Source: Phormidium tanganyikae FI6-MK23 (GTDB lineage: Bacteria; Cyanobacteriota; Cyanobacteriia; Leptolyngbyales; Leptolyngbyaceae). From it: 64,000 bases of DNA. Under the pieces are notes generated by a model, which worked only from the letters and a program-made list of their open reading frames with translations, did no database searches and was not told where the DNA came from. The stretch spans positions 342,762 through 406,761 of the forward strand of contig JAHHHU010000002.1 in assembly GCA_019359175.1 (NCBI GenBank), written 5' to 3'. The position numbers were made by a program, and so were the translations under genes. Shown one piece after another: positions 35,458 to 44,846 of this stretch (position 1 is the stretch's first letter; every line of letters starts with the position of its first letter).

Positions 35458-35790
35458 ATGAGAAATCTTCTTGTAATTGTCGGCATTAGCGCCCTGATCC
35501 TGATGACAACTCAGCTATTTTTACCCGCTAATGCACAAATTGGGCTGGTCGAATCGCGGCTCTCCCGTGTCGAATCTGATTTAGTTGGCATTCGAGCCGA
35601 GCTAAGTCAACTGTCTGCAAATCGTCCTCGTGCTGGTGTTTCTGTACCCACTCCTTCGACGCTTCCGATTCCTTCGCGTCCCTCAAAGTTTACCGATGCT
35701 CAATTCGATCGACTTGCAACTTTAGTGATCGAATCGCGCGATCGCATCAAGGCTTTAGAAGAAAGAGTGGCGAAGTTAGAAAAGCGGTAG
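35458..35790 (+). CDS. exported coiled-coil protein of unknown function
   Basis: 110 residues. The signal peptide MRNLLVIVGISALILMTTQL is followed by a likely cleavage site after ANA. A coiled coil (IGLVESRLSRVESDLVGIRA) follows, then a Pro/Ser linker and a C-terminal helix ending RIKALEERVAKLEKR. Probably periplasmic. No family is recognised; similar short secreted helical proteins are common in cyanobacteria. It stands alone between the broken TPR gene and the amidase gene. Confidence 0.65.
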   Translation: MRNLLVIVGISALILMTTQLFLPANAQIGLVESRLSRVESDLVGIRAELSQLSANRPRAGVSVPTPSTLPIPSRPSKFTDAQFDRLATLVIESRDRIKALEERVAKLEKR

Positions 35791-35927
35791 ATTTTTGCTT
35801 ATTCTCCTGGCAGCCTATGTTAAATTGCACTGCGTTCGATTGACTTCTCTCTGGAACTAAACTCGAAAAAACTCTATCTTGTTTCACAATACGTATTGTT
35901 TCTCCCACCAAAGCATTTCAACATCTC

Positions 35928-36833
35928 ATGAAGAGGATCTTTCAGTTTTTTGCGATCGTCCTAGCTGGGTTCGCCACATTTCTGATTGCCGTTCAATCTG
36001 GACAGGCTGAATGGCTCGACGGTCTCCGAATCAGAACCTCCCGACCCCAATTCATCAGCTTCCAACAAGACATCGCAAATGCCAGCGATCTTCTCTCTAG
36101 CGCCTGTGCAGTTAAACCGATTCCGCGCGGTGGCAGGCTAAGAAATCTTCCTGCAATTCAAGGAACCCCTGCCCTCAGTCGATTTCGCCAAGCCTCACCC
36201 CCCGACTCAACTTACCAACCGAGAGAAGAAATTGCTCTAGCGCATCCCTCAAATTTCGGACGACGCTTCACTCAAGATCTCTCTGGTCGTCCCGCAAGCA
36301 ACGAAGCGATCGTCGTTCTTCACGAAACCGTTGGCTCCGGTAGTTCCGCGATCAACTTCTTTCGCACTCCACATCCGAGAGACGACGATCAAGTCAGTTA
36401 TCACAGTCTGATCCGAGAAAACGGCAACGTTGTCTATCTCGTTCCCCCCGATCGCCGCGCCTTTGGAGCCGGAAACTCAATCTTCAACGGCACTAAAGGC
36501 GAAGAAGCGGTCAAGACAAATCCTGCTTTTCCGGCTTCAGTGAATAATTTTGCGTACCATATCTCCCTGGTGACACCGCCCGACGGACGCGACGACGGAG
36601 CTAGACACGGCGGATATACTCGCGCTCAATATCAATCTCTGGCTTGGTTAGTGGCAAAAACGGGTGTTCCCAACGATCGCATCACGACTCACCGATTAGT
36701 GGATCGATCGCGGCAGCGACGTGACCCGCGTAGCTTCAATCCTCAACTCTTCGCCCAACTCTTAGCCACTTTTCCAAAAACGAACGATATTTCGATGCAG
36801 TGTACGCTCCCTGCGATCGCACAAGAAGAATAA
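35928..36833 (+). CDS. N-acetylmuramoyl-L-alanine amidase (Amidase_2/PGRP fold)
   Basis: Cleaves the bond between N-acetylmuramic acid and the stem peptide of peptidoglycan. 301 residues with an N-terminal signal peptide (IFQFFAIVLAGFATFLIAVQ). The catalytic domain starts around residue 120 with AIVVLHETV (first zinc His), SYHSLIRENGNVVYLVP, and ends with ITTHRLVDRSRQRRDPRSF (second His and the acidic ligand). Likely periplasmic, for wall turnover or septum splitting. It converges on the FG-GAP gene with a terminator hairpin between. Confidence 0.88.
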   Translation: MKRIFQFFAIVLAGFATFLIAVQSGQAEWLDGLRIRTSRPQFISFQQDIANASDLLSSACAVKPIPRGGRLRNLPAIQGTPALSRFRQASPPDSTYQPREEIALAHPSNFGRRFTQDLSGRPASNEAIVVLHETVGSGSSAINFFRTPHPRDDDQVSYHSLIRENGNVVYLVPPDRRAFGAGNSIFNGTKGEEAVKTNPAFPASVNNFAYHISLVTPPDGRDDGARHGGYTRAQYQSLAWLVAKTGVPNDRITTHRLVDRSRQRRDPRSFNPQLFAQLLATFPKTNDISMQCTLPAIAQEE

Positions 36834-36836
36834 AAA

Positions 36837-36863
36837 ACAGGGACGCTGCTAGAGCATCCCTGT
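36837..36863 (-). terminator. terminator hairpin shared by amidase and FG-GAP genes
   Basis: ACAGGGAcGCT and AGCaTCCCTGT pair over 10 of 11 positions with a 5-nt loop. On the minus strand it is followed by TTTTTTA, making a good terminator for the FG-GAP gene. The T-run overlaps the amidase stop codon region. Confidence 0.8.
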
Positions 36864-36886
36864 CTCGTTCAGCGTGATTCGTTTGA

Positions 36887-39610
36887 CTAGGAAAGGGTGA
36901 ACTTGACGTAGTTCTTCCTGATCGTGTCATCGGCTGTATCAACCGTCTCAGGGTTTATACTGTTGTTCGCTGGATTCACCTCCAACGAGTCATCTGATGC
37001 AATCAGAGACGTGAGATAAATCGTTTGTCCAGGTACCCAAGAAGGTGGGAATGTCTTCGGAAGCTGGAGTTCGAGCCGCACCGTTTTGATTGCGCCTGGA
37101 GTGTTCTTCCTGTCGATCGCGATACCGCCGACTGGATCAATAAAAGCTCGGTTGAGGATAAAATCATCATTGGTACCTGCGTCCCTGAGCCTCAAAGGAA
37201 TATCAGCTTGTGTATCCAAAGTCGTGTCTGACGAGAGGTAGAACTGAATCGGCAGAGTACTTGGATAAGAGCGATTTCCAAAGTTTTGCAGTGTGAACGA
37301 CACGGTGAGAACCTGATCGGGTGCGAAGGTGCCTGACACCTGCATATTTGTGCCAATCAGCTCAACCGTTTCAGTTCCACTGATAGCAAGCGTCGCTTTA
37401 TCTGTGTTCAACGCCACGTTAGAGTTGTTGATTTCGTTATCCTCAGTCAGTTCATTGTTCGGATCAACGACTAAACCGATCGTATAATCGCCGTCCACAA
37501 ACCAGAATCTCTCATTCGTATTCGGTAGGCGCAATGTGACATCGATCCAGTCACTGGTTGCACCAGCAGCAAGGGGAGTCGCAAGCGTGAAAGTCGTCGA
37601 AAGTCCTGTACCTGAGTCAACCTGAAGCAGTGCGTCCGGATTTGAGGACGAGGTGCTGGCATCAATTTGACCATCGCGAGAAATTCGGAAGCCAACTTTG
37701 AGATTGCTCACTGCGATAGAACTGTTGTTCTTCACCTTGAATTTTGCAGCCATCGAGTTCGTTTGGTTCGTCTCGGATGCCTTGAGTTCCAGTGCAGAGT
37801 TCGTTAATGTGAATCCTGCTCCTGCAACATCCGTCACTTGCGGCTGTCCAAAAACGTTGAGCCGATAAGTAGAAACTGCATTCCCGGTTGCGGAAACCTT
37901 GACAGCATAACCGCCATTGTTCAGCAGCATTTCGTTGCTAATCGCGATCGCGTTCCCCAACGTGCCATTCGCTAGAAGTTGGAAGAGTTCCAATGCCACG
38001 CCTTGCTCCGCAATCGCCAAACTCACATTTGATCGAGTAGAGACATTGAACTTGAAGTAGTCTGCAAATCCCGGTTCTACTTTGTCCGTGTACGTCGCGC
38101 GTCCGTCTAGCACACCCATGTCAAATGCAGTGTCAGCGGCGAAACCACCCGTCAAAGTCCGCCCGCTAATCTCAAACGGCTCATCCACTCTGACCTCACG
38201 TTTCATGATGCCTTGGACTCTCCAATTCGCCCCAACGCCCGAAACACCATCTTTCGCGCCGATCTCCGTGCCGTTCATCAAGAGAACTTCTACATCCCCC
38301 TGAACATTGTTGCGATAGAGGATGTCCTCTTTGCCATCGCGATTAAAGTCGCCCACGCCTGCGATCGACCAGTTTGCGCCTTTGCTGTATTTTTGACCTT
38401 TAAAGGACACAAGTTGGCGATCGACATAGCCCGTACCCGCCGCGTTGAACAACCAAGCCGACATATCGCCCGTTCGACTGTTGTACCAGAGCAAATCTTT
38501 GTTGCCCGTAGATTCTGCTGTTGCACCATCAAAGTTTCCTAAAGCAGCAATCTGCCATTCTGATGAAATCGCTTCGGTTATCACGGGTGTAGCAATTCTG
38601 GTTCCTTGCATCAGCCAGACGGCTGCCGTCCCAGAGACGCGATTGCGTAACACGACATCATCTTGACCATCGCCGTTGATGTCACCAAAAAATTGGGGTT
38701 GCCATGCAGTTCCGGTTCTGAAGGGATCTGAGGGTCGATCGATTGCAGTGCCGTTCATCTGCCAGATTACGACATCACCACTGTTGGAGTTCTGAAAGAC
38801 GATATCCGTCCGAGTATCGCCATCAAAATCGCCAGTGCCGGAGACTTTCCAGCCTGCACCGACAGCATACATACTGCCACTCTGGTACTTTCCGCCACTA
38901 AGCGCCCACACTGCAATCAGTCCTTGTTGGGCATTGTGCCAAACGATGTCTGCTTGCCCATCTCCACTGAAATCTTTTACAGCAGAGATTTGCCAATCTA
39001 AGGGAATCGGACTAGAAAAAGAGATATCACCACTGAGAAGTTGCCCTGCTTTGATCAGCCAGTAGCCAACATATCCATTACTGGTGTTTCGCCACAAAAC
39101 ATCATCTTCTCCATCTGCATTCAGATCAGCCACCCCTGCCACTTGCCATTCCGCACCGATTTGATCGTAGATACTTGCGCCTGCGATTTTTGTGCCGTTC
39201 ATTTGCCAGACTGCGGCTTGTGCGGTTGAAGGGCTGCGCCACCAGATGTTGCTGAGGTCGGCATCCGCATTGACTGCGACGTTGAGCTTGTAGTCTACGT
39301 TGGGAGAACCTTCGCCCAGCGTCACTTCGACGGTGTAAATGTCAGGGGCGAGTGCTTCTTGAGGGAGGATGATTGATTCAGAGAGTTTTCCCTGGTTTCT
39401 AGACATCCGAAGCGATGTTTTGGTATCGCCTGATCCTCGAAAAACTTCAAGGTTCGCGTCACCGGAGAGCCCTGTTAGTGAAAGACTGGCGGTGCTGCTC
39501 CGGAAGCCTCTCAGGTCGATTTGAAAACTGTTGGTGCGAGTTGTGGTATCAACGGAGCCGCTAGACGTAGATGGAATTAGCGGATTTTGAATGAGTTGTG
39601 GGGAAGACAT
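36887..39610 (-). CDS. large FG-GAP/VCBS-repeat protein with CARDB-like domains
   Basis: 907 residues. An N-terminal pre-peptidase-like beta domain (FQIDLRGFRSSTASLSLTGL, about 28-110) is followed by six to seven FG-GAP-like repeats between ~115 and 460. Each has a calcium-loop core such as DLNADGEDDVLWRN, DFSGDGQADIVWHN, DINGDGQDDVVLRN and DFNRDGKEDILYRN plus an AVWQMNGT strand. Then come a second beta domain and two CARDB-like modules (~600-890, LVVDPNNELTEDNEINNSN). It has no cleavable signal peptide, so type I or another leaderless export is likely. Probably a cell-surface or extracellular adhesion/structural protein. The 242-bp upstream gap has a TCCC/GGGA dyad near 39660 only. Confidence 0.75.
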   Translation of the reverse strand: MSSPQLIQNPLIPSTSSGSVDTTTRTNSFQIDLRGFRSSTASLSLTGLSGDANLEVFRGSGDTKTSLRMSRNQGKLSESIILPQEALAPDIYTVEVTLGEGSPNVDYKLNVAVNADADLSNIWWRSPSTAQAAVWQMNGTKIAGASIYDQIGAEWQVAGVADLNADGEDDVLWRNTSNGYVGYWLIKAGQLLSGDISFSSPIPLDWQISAVKDFSGDGQADIVWHNAQQGLIAVWALSGGKYQSGSMYAVGAGWKVSGTGDFDGDTRTDIVFQNSNSGDVVIWQMNGTAIDRPSDPFRTGTAWQPQFFGDINGDGQDDVVLRNRVSGTAAVWLMQGTRIATPVITEAISSEWQIAALGNFDGATAESTGNKDLLWYNSRTGDMSAWLFNAAGTGYVDRQLVSFKGQKYSKGANWSIAGVGDFNRDGKEDILYRNNVQGDVEVLLMNGTEIGAKDGVSGVGANWRVQGIMKREVRVDEPFEISGRTLTGGFAADTAFDMGVLDGRATYTDKVEPGFADYFKFNVSTRSNVSLAIAEQGVALELFQLLANGTLGNAIAISNEMLLNNGGYAVKVSATGNAVSTYRLNVFGQPQVTDVAGAGFTLTNSALELKASETNQTNSMAAKFKVKNNSSIAVSNLKVGFRISRDGQIDASTSSSNPDALLQVDSGTGLSTTFTLATPLAAGATSDWIDVTLRLPNTNERFWFVDGDYTIGLVVDPNNELTEDNEINNSNVALNTDKATLAISGTETVELIGTNMQVSGTFAPDQVLTVSFTLQNFGNRSYPSTLPIQFYLSSDTTLDTQADIPLRLRDAGTNDDFILNRAFIDPVGGIAIDRKNTPGAIKTVRLELQLPKTFPPSWVPGQTIYLTSLIASDDSLEVNPANNSINPETVDTADDTIRKNYVKFTLS

Positions 39611-39852
39611 ACTGTATTGGTTTAGGCTGAATTGCTACCGACTTTCGATGTAGTGTTCCCTCGATCGGGAAGTCCAAAAGCGTTTTGTTTTTTTGGTAAT
39701 CTCAATTCAGCCGAAATCAACAGAGCGGTTCATCACTTAGAAAAATCTATACATGTTTAATTGAATCTTCTTCAGAGTGAATACTGAAAAACCGAGAAAG
39801 GCAATTTGCAAAACCAGTAAGGTTTCGCAACCACATATTTCCAAGCGATCAA

Positions 39853-40464
39853 TTAAAACTCGATCCCCGGTTGTGCTTTGATCCCTTGTTCGCGGAAGGG
39901 ATGTTTAATCAACGTCATTTCAGTCACAAGATCGGCTTGTTCAATCAAAGCAGCAGGCGCACCCCGTCCGGTGAGAATGACGTGAGAGTCTTCCGGTTTT
40001 TGGGCAAGTCCTGCTAAAACGGTTTCTACTTCCAGATAGCCAAGCTTTAAAGCGATATTCACTTCGTCAAGTAAGACTAGCCGAAAGTCGGGGTTTTGAA
40101 TATAGGAGAGCGCTGTTTCCCAGGCTTCTGTCGCTTTGGTAATATCTCGATCGCGATCTTGAGTTTCCCAAGTAAAGCCTTCTCCCATCGCGTGAAATTC
40201 AATCTGATCGCCCCATCGCTCGAATGCCGCTTTCTCAGCAGGTTCCCAGGCTCCTTTGATAAATTGCACGATCGCAACATTGTATCCGTGACCAAGCGAT
40301 CGTAAAACCATTCCTAAAGCTGCGGTGGTTTTACCCTTACCGTTTCCGGTATTGACGATGATCAAACCTTTTTCACGAGTGCGATCGGCAATGCGTTGAT
40401 CTTGAACTTCTTTGCGCCGCTGCATTTTGAGGCGATGCTGTTCAGTATTTAAAGGGTCAGACAT
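39853..40464 (-). CDS. cobO: cob(I)yrinic acid a,c-diamide adenosyltransferase
   Basis: Transfers the 5'-deoxyadenosyl group from ATP to the corrinoid cobalt in cobalamin (pseudocobalamin) synthesis and salvage. 203 residues, typical CobO/BtuR/CobA type. It has the P-loop NTGNGKGKTTAALGM (about 37-51), the AIVQFIKGAW block and LVLLDEVNIALK. Cytoplasmic. It stands alone between the FG-GAP gene and the divergent long leader of the next gene; no other cobalamin genes or recognisable B12 riboswitch lie nearby. Confidence 0.95.
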   Translation of the reverse strand: MSDPLNTEQHRLKMQRRKEVQDQRIADRTREKGLIIVNTGNGKGKTTAALGMVLRSLGHGYNVAIVQFIKGAWEPAEKAAFERWGDQIEFHAMGEGFTWETQDRDRDITKATEAWETALSYIQNPDFRLVLLDEVNIALKLGYLEVETVLAGLAQKPEDSHVILTGRGAPAALIEQADLVTEMTLIKHPFREQGIKAQPGIEF

Positions 40465-41040
40465 AGCTTAAAAAGATAGGGGACTGATCTTAACGTATTT
40501 GTACCGAGTTAGCAGCAGGGCTGGAGAATAAAAAATGTGACGTTTTTATGAATGGTGTTAGGATGAAAGCGTCTGTATCAGTTGCAGGTTAAGAAAGCAG
40601 AATTGATAAGTTTTTCTTTAACTGGATACCCTTGGCGACCGCTGTGGTATCTGGAACTGAAATTGAAGCGCATAGGGCAGTGCGATCCAACATTATCTTG
40701 GGTCGATCGCTGCGAAGCTCCCAGTATGAACTGACCGATCTGTAACTTCAGGTTCGTCGATCGTCTTTCTCCCTTGAGAAGTTAGATTACCGCACGGGCT
40801 GGATCGGTCGGATTCTCTGTGAAGGGGAATTCTTGAAATCAAATAGCGATCGGCAGCGAAGCTTTTGCATCTCTGCGAGATGCTTGCTGTGTTTTTGCGA
40901 TCGGCGTAACAGTCTGTTTCGTTTGCGCTGGATGAGTAGGCTTCCAGTGTCAAACCGCTGCGCTGCAAATTTCAGCCTGAGCAGGCTGGTTCTTTTGTTA
41001 GTCCTCACTTTATGCGTTTCATTGTTTTTGGAGTATCGCA
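40465..41040 (+). promoter_or_regulatory. 576-bp unexplained leader upstream of the DHS-like gene, structured
   Basis: No convincing gene on either strand. Several stems can be drawn on the plus-strand RNA: GTTAAGAAA with TTTCTTTAAC near 40590; CGATCCAA-N7-TTGGGTCG (one G-U pair) near 40685-40710; GAACTGA with TCAGGTTC near 40727-40756; and a tight hairpin GCATCTC-tgc-GAGATGC (40867-40883) followed downstream by a T-run. The last 50 bp include a run before GGAG and the ATG. It could be a long 5' UTR with attenuation, or a free small RNA. No known riboswitch motif was recognised. Confidence 0.4.
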
Positions 41041-42225
41041 ATGTCTAAACTTCTTAGCCGCAAGATTACACCCACCCCCATTCCGACTGACATCAGCGTA
41101 GTGGATTTGATTGACGGGTATTTTACCGCTTACAATTCCGCGCGATTGCGGGAGGCGTGTCATCTGCTCAGTCGCGAGGTGATGCAGGAAGGTGTGACCG
41201 TTGGAATGAGCTTGTCAGGGGCGATGACTCCTGCGGGTTTTGGAACTTCGGTATTGGCTCCCCTGATGCAGAATGGTTTCATTGATTGGATGATCAGCAC
41301 GGGCGCGAATCTTTATCACGATATGCACTACGGATTGGGATTGGATTTGTATGCCAGCAATCCGTTCGTGGATGATGTGAAACTGCGTGATGAAGGGCGC
41401 ATTCGCATCTATGACATCATTTTCGATTACGATGTGCTGCTGGGAACCGATGCGTTTATCCGCGAGATTATTCAAGCGGAACCATTTCAGAAACGCATGG
41501 GGACGGCTGAGTTTCATTACTTGCTGGGTAAGTATGTACATGAGGTGGAACGCAAGTTGGGTGTGAAACATCCTTCTTTGTTGGCAACTGCATATGAATG
41601 TGGGGTTCCAATCTACACTTCGTCGCCGGGGGATAGCTCGATCGGGATGAATTTGGCGGCGATGGCATTGGAAGGATCGAAGCTGCAAATCGATCCGCTA
41701 TTGGATGTGAATGAGACGGCAGCGATCGCATATTCGGCGCGTGAGTCAGGTGATCCTGAAGTTGAAGGCAAGAGTGCTGCACTGATTATCGGCGGCGGTA
41801 GTCCGAAGAATTTCTTGCTGCAAACCCAGCCTCAACTGCATGAGGTGTTGGGCTTGGAAGAGCGCGGACATGATTTCTTTGTGCAGATTACGGATGCTCG
41901 ACCGGATACGGGTGGATTGTCGGGCGCAACGCCGAATGAAGCGGTGAGTTGGGGCAAGGTTGATCCGAATGAATTGCCAAATACGATCGTGTGTTACACC
42001 GACAGTACGATCGCGCTTCCGATCATGACGGCATACGTGATCAATCAATGTGCGCCTCGTCCGTTGAAGCGATTGTACGATCGACGGGATGAGATGTTGG
42101 CGAAGCTCAAAGCGGATTATCAAGCGGCGAAGCTTCAGCCTGAACATCCCGTCGCGGAGTCGATCTCAGTTGTGGAACGTCAGCCTGTTGCAACGTATCC
42201 TTGTGGAACTCCGATTCGACGTTAG
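41041..42225 (+). CDS. speY: deoxyhypusine synthase-like protein (putative homospermidine synthase)
   Basis: 394 residues of the deoxyhypusine synthase family. Bacteria have no eIF5A, so bacterial members act on polyamines. The NAD-binding pattern [14 protein letters not shown], the core [18 protein letters not shown] and the catalytic-Lys motif [12 protein letters not shown] (Lys forming the imine with the butylamine group) are present. In cyanobacteria such proteins are assigned to homospermidine formation from putrescine and spermidine. I adopt that as inference. The gene is monocistronic, has a long leader and ends in a clear terminator. Confidence 0.83.
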   Translation: MSKLLSRKITPTPIPTDISVVDLIDGYFTAYNSARLREACHLLSREVMQEGVTVGMSLSGAMTPAGFGTSVLAPLMQNGFIDWMISTGANLYHDMHYGLGLDLYASNPFVDDVKLRDEGRIRIYDIIFDYDVLLGTDAFIREIIQAEPFQKRMGTAEFHYLLGKYVHEVERKLGVKHPSLLATAYECGVPIYTSSPGDSSIGMNLAAMALEGSKLQIDPLLDVNETAAIAYSARESGDPEVEGKSAALIIGGGSPKNFLLQTQPQLHEVLGLEERGHDFFVQITDARPDTGGLSGATPNEAVSWGKVDPNELPNTIVCYTDSTIALPIMTAYVINQCAPRPLKRLYDRRDEMLAKLKADYQAAKLQPEHPVAESISVVERQPVATYPCGTPIRR

Positions 42226-42250
42226 ATTTTTCGGTTGCTAATCTTGTGGG

Positions 42251-42275
42251 TGGGCGATTTGCTCGCCCATTTTTT
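42251..42275 (+). terminator. Rho-independent terminator after the DHS-like gene
   Basis: TGGGCGA (42251-42257) pairs with TCGCCCA (42263-42269) over 7 bp with a 5-nt loop and is followed by six T residues, 25 bp after the stop codon. Confidence 0.92.
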
Positions 42276-42336
42276 ATGCACATTGCAGCTATGAGTAAAC
42301 AATGGCGCTATTCGGCAGTTTGGAGAAAGTAAAGCC

Positions 42337-42990
42337 TTACTGCGGAGGTTGGGGAACTGCGTCACTTGGAGCTTGAGGAGTAATGTCAGAAGGGGCAGGG
42401 GCTACAGGAGAAACAGGCTGAACTGGAGTCGTTGGTGTGAGATTGGGATTCGTAGGGGCGAGATTGGGATTTGCAGGGGCGGTGTTCGCTGGAGCAGTTG
42501 GGCTAGGGATAAGCGTTGGAACTGGTGTGATTTGTGGAGAAGTTCCAGGGGTTTGTGGAGACTGTCCCGGTTGATTGTTCGGAGCAGTAGAAAGAGCGAC
42601 TCGATCGGGGGCGACTTCTCGCATCACATCTAAGACTTGAACCACATCGTTATAGAAAGCAGTTTGAGCCGCTTCGAGAACTAACAATCCTTCGGGTTGC
42701 TGCTTGTGATATTCCTGAACGAGTTGGAAAAGCTGAGAACGATCGATTAATTGTTTCTGTCCCTGATTTGATAAATAGGTTTGCCCATTGGAATCGATTC
42801 CAACGACGAGCATTTCGCTCATGAGAACGCTGCTTGTTTGGGACTTCGGGAGTTCTAGCCCGATGCCTTGTTGCCGAGTGAGTTGAAGCGCGGCAAGGAT
42901 GAAAAAGGTCAAAATGCAAAAGATCACGTCGATCAGCGGAATGATCTGGATCTGAGCTTCATCGCCGGGAGAGTCAAGATTTACTTTCAT
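42337..42990 (-). CDS. exbD: ExbD/TolR-family protein with long Pro/Thr-rich tail
   Basis: 217 residues, notably longer than the ~140 usual for ExbD. The N-terminal helix IIPLIDVIFCILTFFILAAL carries the conserved Asp, followed by a periplasmic domain to about residue 135. Then comes an ~80-residue low-complexity tail of Pro, Thr, Ala, Ser and Asn with repeated APTNPNL/APANPNL units. The tail could span the periplasm or bind the cell wall; that is inference. It forms a pair with the ExbB-like gene 24 bp upstream. Convergent with the DHS-like gene. Confidence 0.88.
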   Translation of the reverse strand: MKVNLDSPGDEAQIQIIPLIDVIFCILTFFILAALQLTRQQGIGLELPKSQTSSVLMSEMLVVGIDSNGQTYLSNQGQKQLIDRSQLFQLVQEYHKQQPEGLLVLEAAQTAFYNDVVQVLDVMREVAPDRVALSTAPNNQPGQSPQTPGTSPQITPVPTLIPSPTAPANTAPANPNLAPTNPNLTPTTPVQPVSPVAPAPSDITPQAPSDAVPQPPQ

Positions 42991-43014
42991 AACGCGGATC
43001 TTATAGGTGAGGAA

Positions 43015-43671
43015 CTACAAATCGTCTTTGCGGAGCGACTTATCGTGGGTCAGTTGCCATTTTTGGCGGTAGAGCAATTCTAGATCGTTGCCTGTCCGAC
43101 GGAAAATCTTTGCCTGATTGAAAATTAGCCCTTGAAATACGCGGTAGAACGAAAGGCTGAAGATTGCAACGACTAGCCCGGTTGCGGTACTAATTAGCGC
43201 TTCCCCGATCCCGGTGGTTACGCCTGCGGTCGAAGCAGTTCCAATATCGCCAATTCGGATCGATCGCAATGACAGAATTAGACCGATCACAGTTCCCAAC
43301 AGTCCGAGCAGTGGAGATAACGCAATCACCGCTTCGAGAATTTTATCGCCGCGACGCATCGAAGCGATTTCTTCATCAGCAGACGATTCGAGTGCGAGGC
43401 GAAACAGTTCGGGGTCAGGATTCTGCAATCGCATCGGAGCATAAAGGAAACGTCCGATCGGTTGATCATAAGACTGGCGTGCAATCTCAACTGCCCCATC
43501 CCAATCACGCCGAGACGTTTCGAGAATGCGTCCTGCAACTTCTTTCTCTTTATTTAAAACGTTGAACCAAAACCACGATCGCTCAATAATGGCTCCAAGC
43601 GACAGGATTGAGAGAACAAACAGCGGCAGCATCGTTACGCCACCTTTTTCAAACAGTTCGATAATGTTCAT
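43015..43671 (-). CDS. exbB: ExbB/TolQ/MotA-family proton channel protein (second copy)
   Basis: 218 residues from the ATG at 43671 ([18 protein letters not shown]); 47 codons further upstream are open but unlike the family. Three membrane helices, with the conserved block [17 protein letters not shown] and [20 protein letters not shown]. It is more similar in layout than in sequence to the ExbB at 31902-32549, so the two pairs are separate paralogous motors, probably for different receptors or for a Tol-like system. Translated with the ExbD-like gene 24 bp downstream. Confidence 0.92.
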   Translation of the reverse strand: MNIIELFEKGGVTMLPLFVLSILSLGAIIERSWFWFNVLNKEKEVAGRILETSRRDWDGAVEIARQSYDQPIGRFLYAPMRLQNPDPELFRLALESSADEEIASMRRGDKILEAVIALSPLLGLLGTVIGLILSLRSIRIGDIGTASTAGVTTGIGEALISTATGLVVAIFSLSFYRVFQGLIFNQAKIFRRTGNDLELLYRQKWQLTHDKSLRKDDL

Positions 43672-43839
43672 AGTCGTTCTACCTTTCTGTGTGTCCCTCG
43701 TAGCATATTCGTGAAGCGGGTCTTTAAAGAGTCCATAAAATCTTACTGTGCGATCGACTGTATTTCCGTCGATTTCTAAAAGAAAAAAGAACCCCGCGAC
43801 CAAATTCGGCACAGAGTTCTCAATTTGATCCCAGAAAAA

Positions 43840-44607
43840 TTAGACCGCTCGATTCAATTCATCCCATGCGCTGATCGTTTGCGGCACGATGGGCTGAATT
43901 AACTGAGCGATCGCATCCGCGTAGAAATGAATTTCTTGCTGTGCGCCTTCTCCTTTCCGTAGTCCAATAAAGTGCAGCACCGCTTGCAGCGAAACTGTCC
44001 AGACCCAAGAAGTGTAAACGCTCGGAACCAAAACGCCCCGCGCTTGTTCACGACCAACTCCTAGTTCGAGCAAGTCTTTATAGGCTTTGTAGCTGGCTTC
44101 ACATTGAGAGCGATAAATATCCAGCGCTTTCTGGTTTTGATCTTCGGGAATCTCACCGAAAGTAGCTTGCCGATTGCTTTTAGACTGCTGGCGGAACGAC
44201 GCGGGAACATAGAAATCTTCGGAATCCTCGATCGCGACATATCGAAAACTCTTTTCGTTCCAGCCGACTTGCTCATCGTTATGGCTACTGGCGACGACGT
44301 GCTTCCACCACTGACGCGCAACAAACAATGGGGCTTTGACTTTGAACTTAAACACTACGCCGCGAAAAGGTGAAGTGTGATGATGCTGGATCAGATATCG
44401 AATCAGTTTGATATCTTTGTCATCGAGGTCGATCGACACTTTATCGAAGCTTGCTCTGGCATCATTCACAATATCGATATCACTGCCCATGTGCGATAAG
44501 AGCGCAATTCGACTTTTGCCATCGTTGAGTGGATCGATCCAGGGAAATTGTGCTGCGCGATCTTCAGACATATTCGTAAAATTGGGAACAGCAATAGATT
44601 GAACCAT
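43840..44607 (-). CDS. thyX: flavin-dependent thymidylate synthase ThyX with divergent signature
   Basis: Makes dTMP from dUMP using FAD, NADPH and methylene-tetrahydrofolate. I take the ATG at 44607 (MVQSIAVPNF) because GAGGAA lies 8 nt upstream; the frame extends 62 codons further but is unlike the family. 255 residues result. The ThyX signature is altered: ARQWWKHVV, then an insertion of about eight residues, then NEKSFRY, where the classical motif is RHRxxSxNExSxR. The rest (LIQHHHTSPFRG, YTSWVWTVSLQAVLHFIGLR) fits ThyX well. No thyA is in the window. Confidence 0.9.
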   Translation of the reverse strand: MVQSIAVPNFTNMSEDRAAQFPWIDPLNDGKSRIALLSHMGSDIDIVNDARASFDKVSIDLDDKDIKLIRYLIQHHHTSPFRGVVFKFKVKAPLFVARQWWKHVVASSHNDEQVGWNEKSFRYVAIEDSEDFYVPASFRQQSKSNRQATFGEIPEDQNQKALDIYRSQCEASYKAYKDLLELGVGREQARGVLVPSVYTSWVWTVSLQAVLHFIGLRKGEGAQQEIHFYADAIAQLIQPIVPQTISAWDELNRAV

Positions 44608-44846
44608 GAAAGATTCCTCAAACGATGGATTGGTTGTGACGCTATAGGTAGCGTTTAATGTAACCCTAGTTTGGGAAAAGTTCAAGATGTAGAGTGAATC
44701 TTTAATCTTAGTTCGTTTGTCTATTGCATCATCGCTCCAAAGTGGAAGCTTTTTGCGATCTGCGATCGGAGCTTTTGTGCCTAAAATTAACAAGATCGAT
44801 TAAGCTTACTGGATATCTTTCCGTCGTTTTTCTAAAAGGCTTTGTT

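Noticed and set aside
40465..41040. Cobalamin riboswitch, because cobO is adjacent
   Set aside because: No B12-box-like GCCACTG context or ordered conserved core was found, and the leader points away from cobO.
40693..41048. Several 70-90 codon frames on both strands in the leader of the DHS-like gene
   Set aside because: Compositions look random (Arg/Ser/Cys-rich), no ribosome-binding sites, and they contradict one another; the region is better described as noncoding leader.
43672..43812. N-terminal extension of the second ExbB
   Set aside because: Family proteins begin at the equivalent of [11 protein letters not shown]; the upstream codons contain charged, non-membrane sequence.
44608..44793. 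N-terminal extension of ThyX (62 codons)
   Set aside because: The extension is unlike the family, and GAGGAA lies at the right distance from the internal ATG at 44607.
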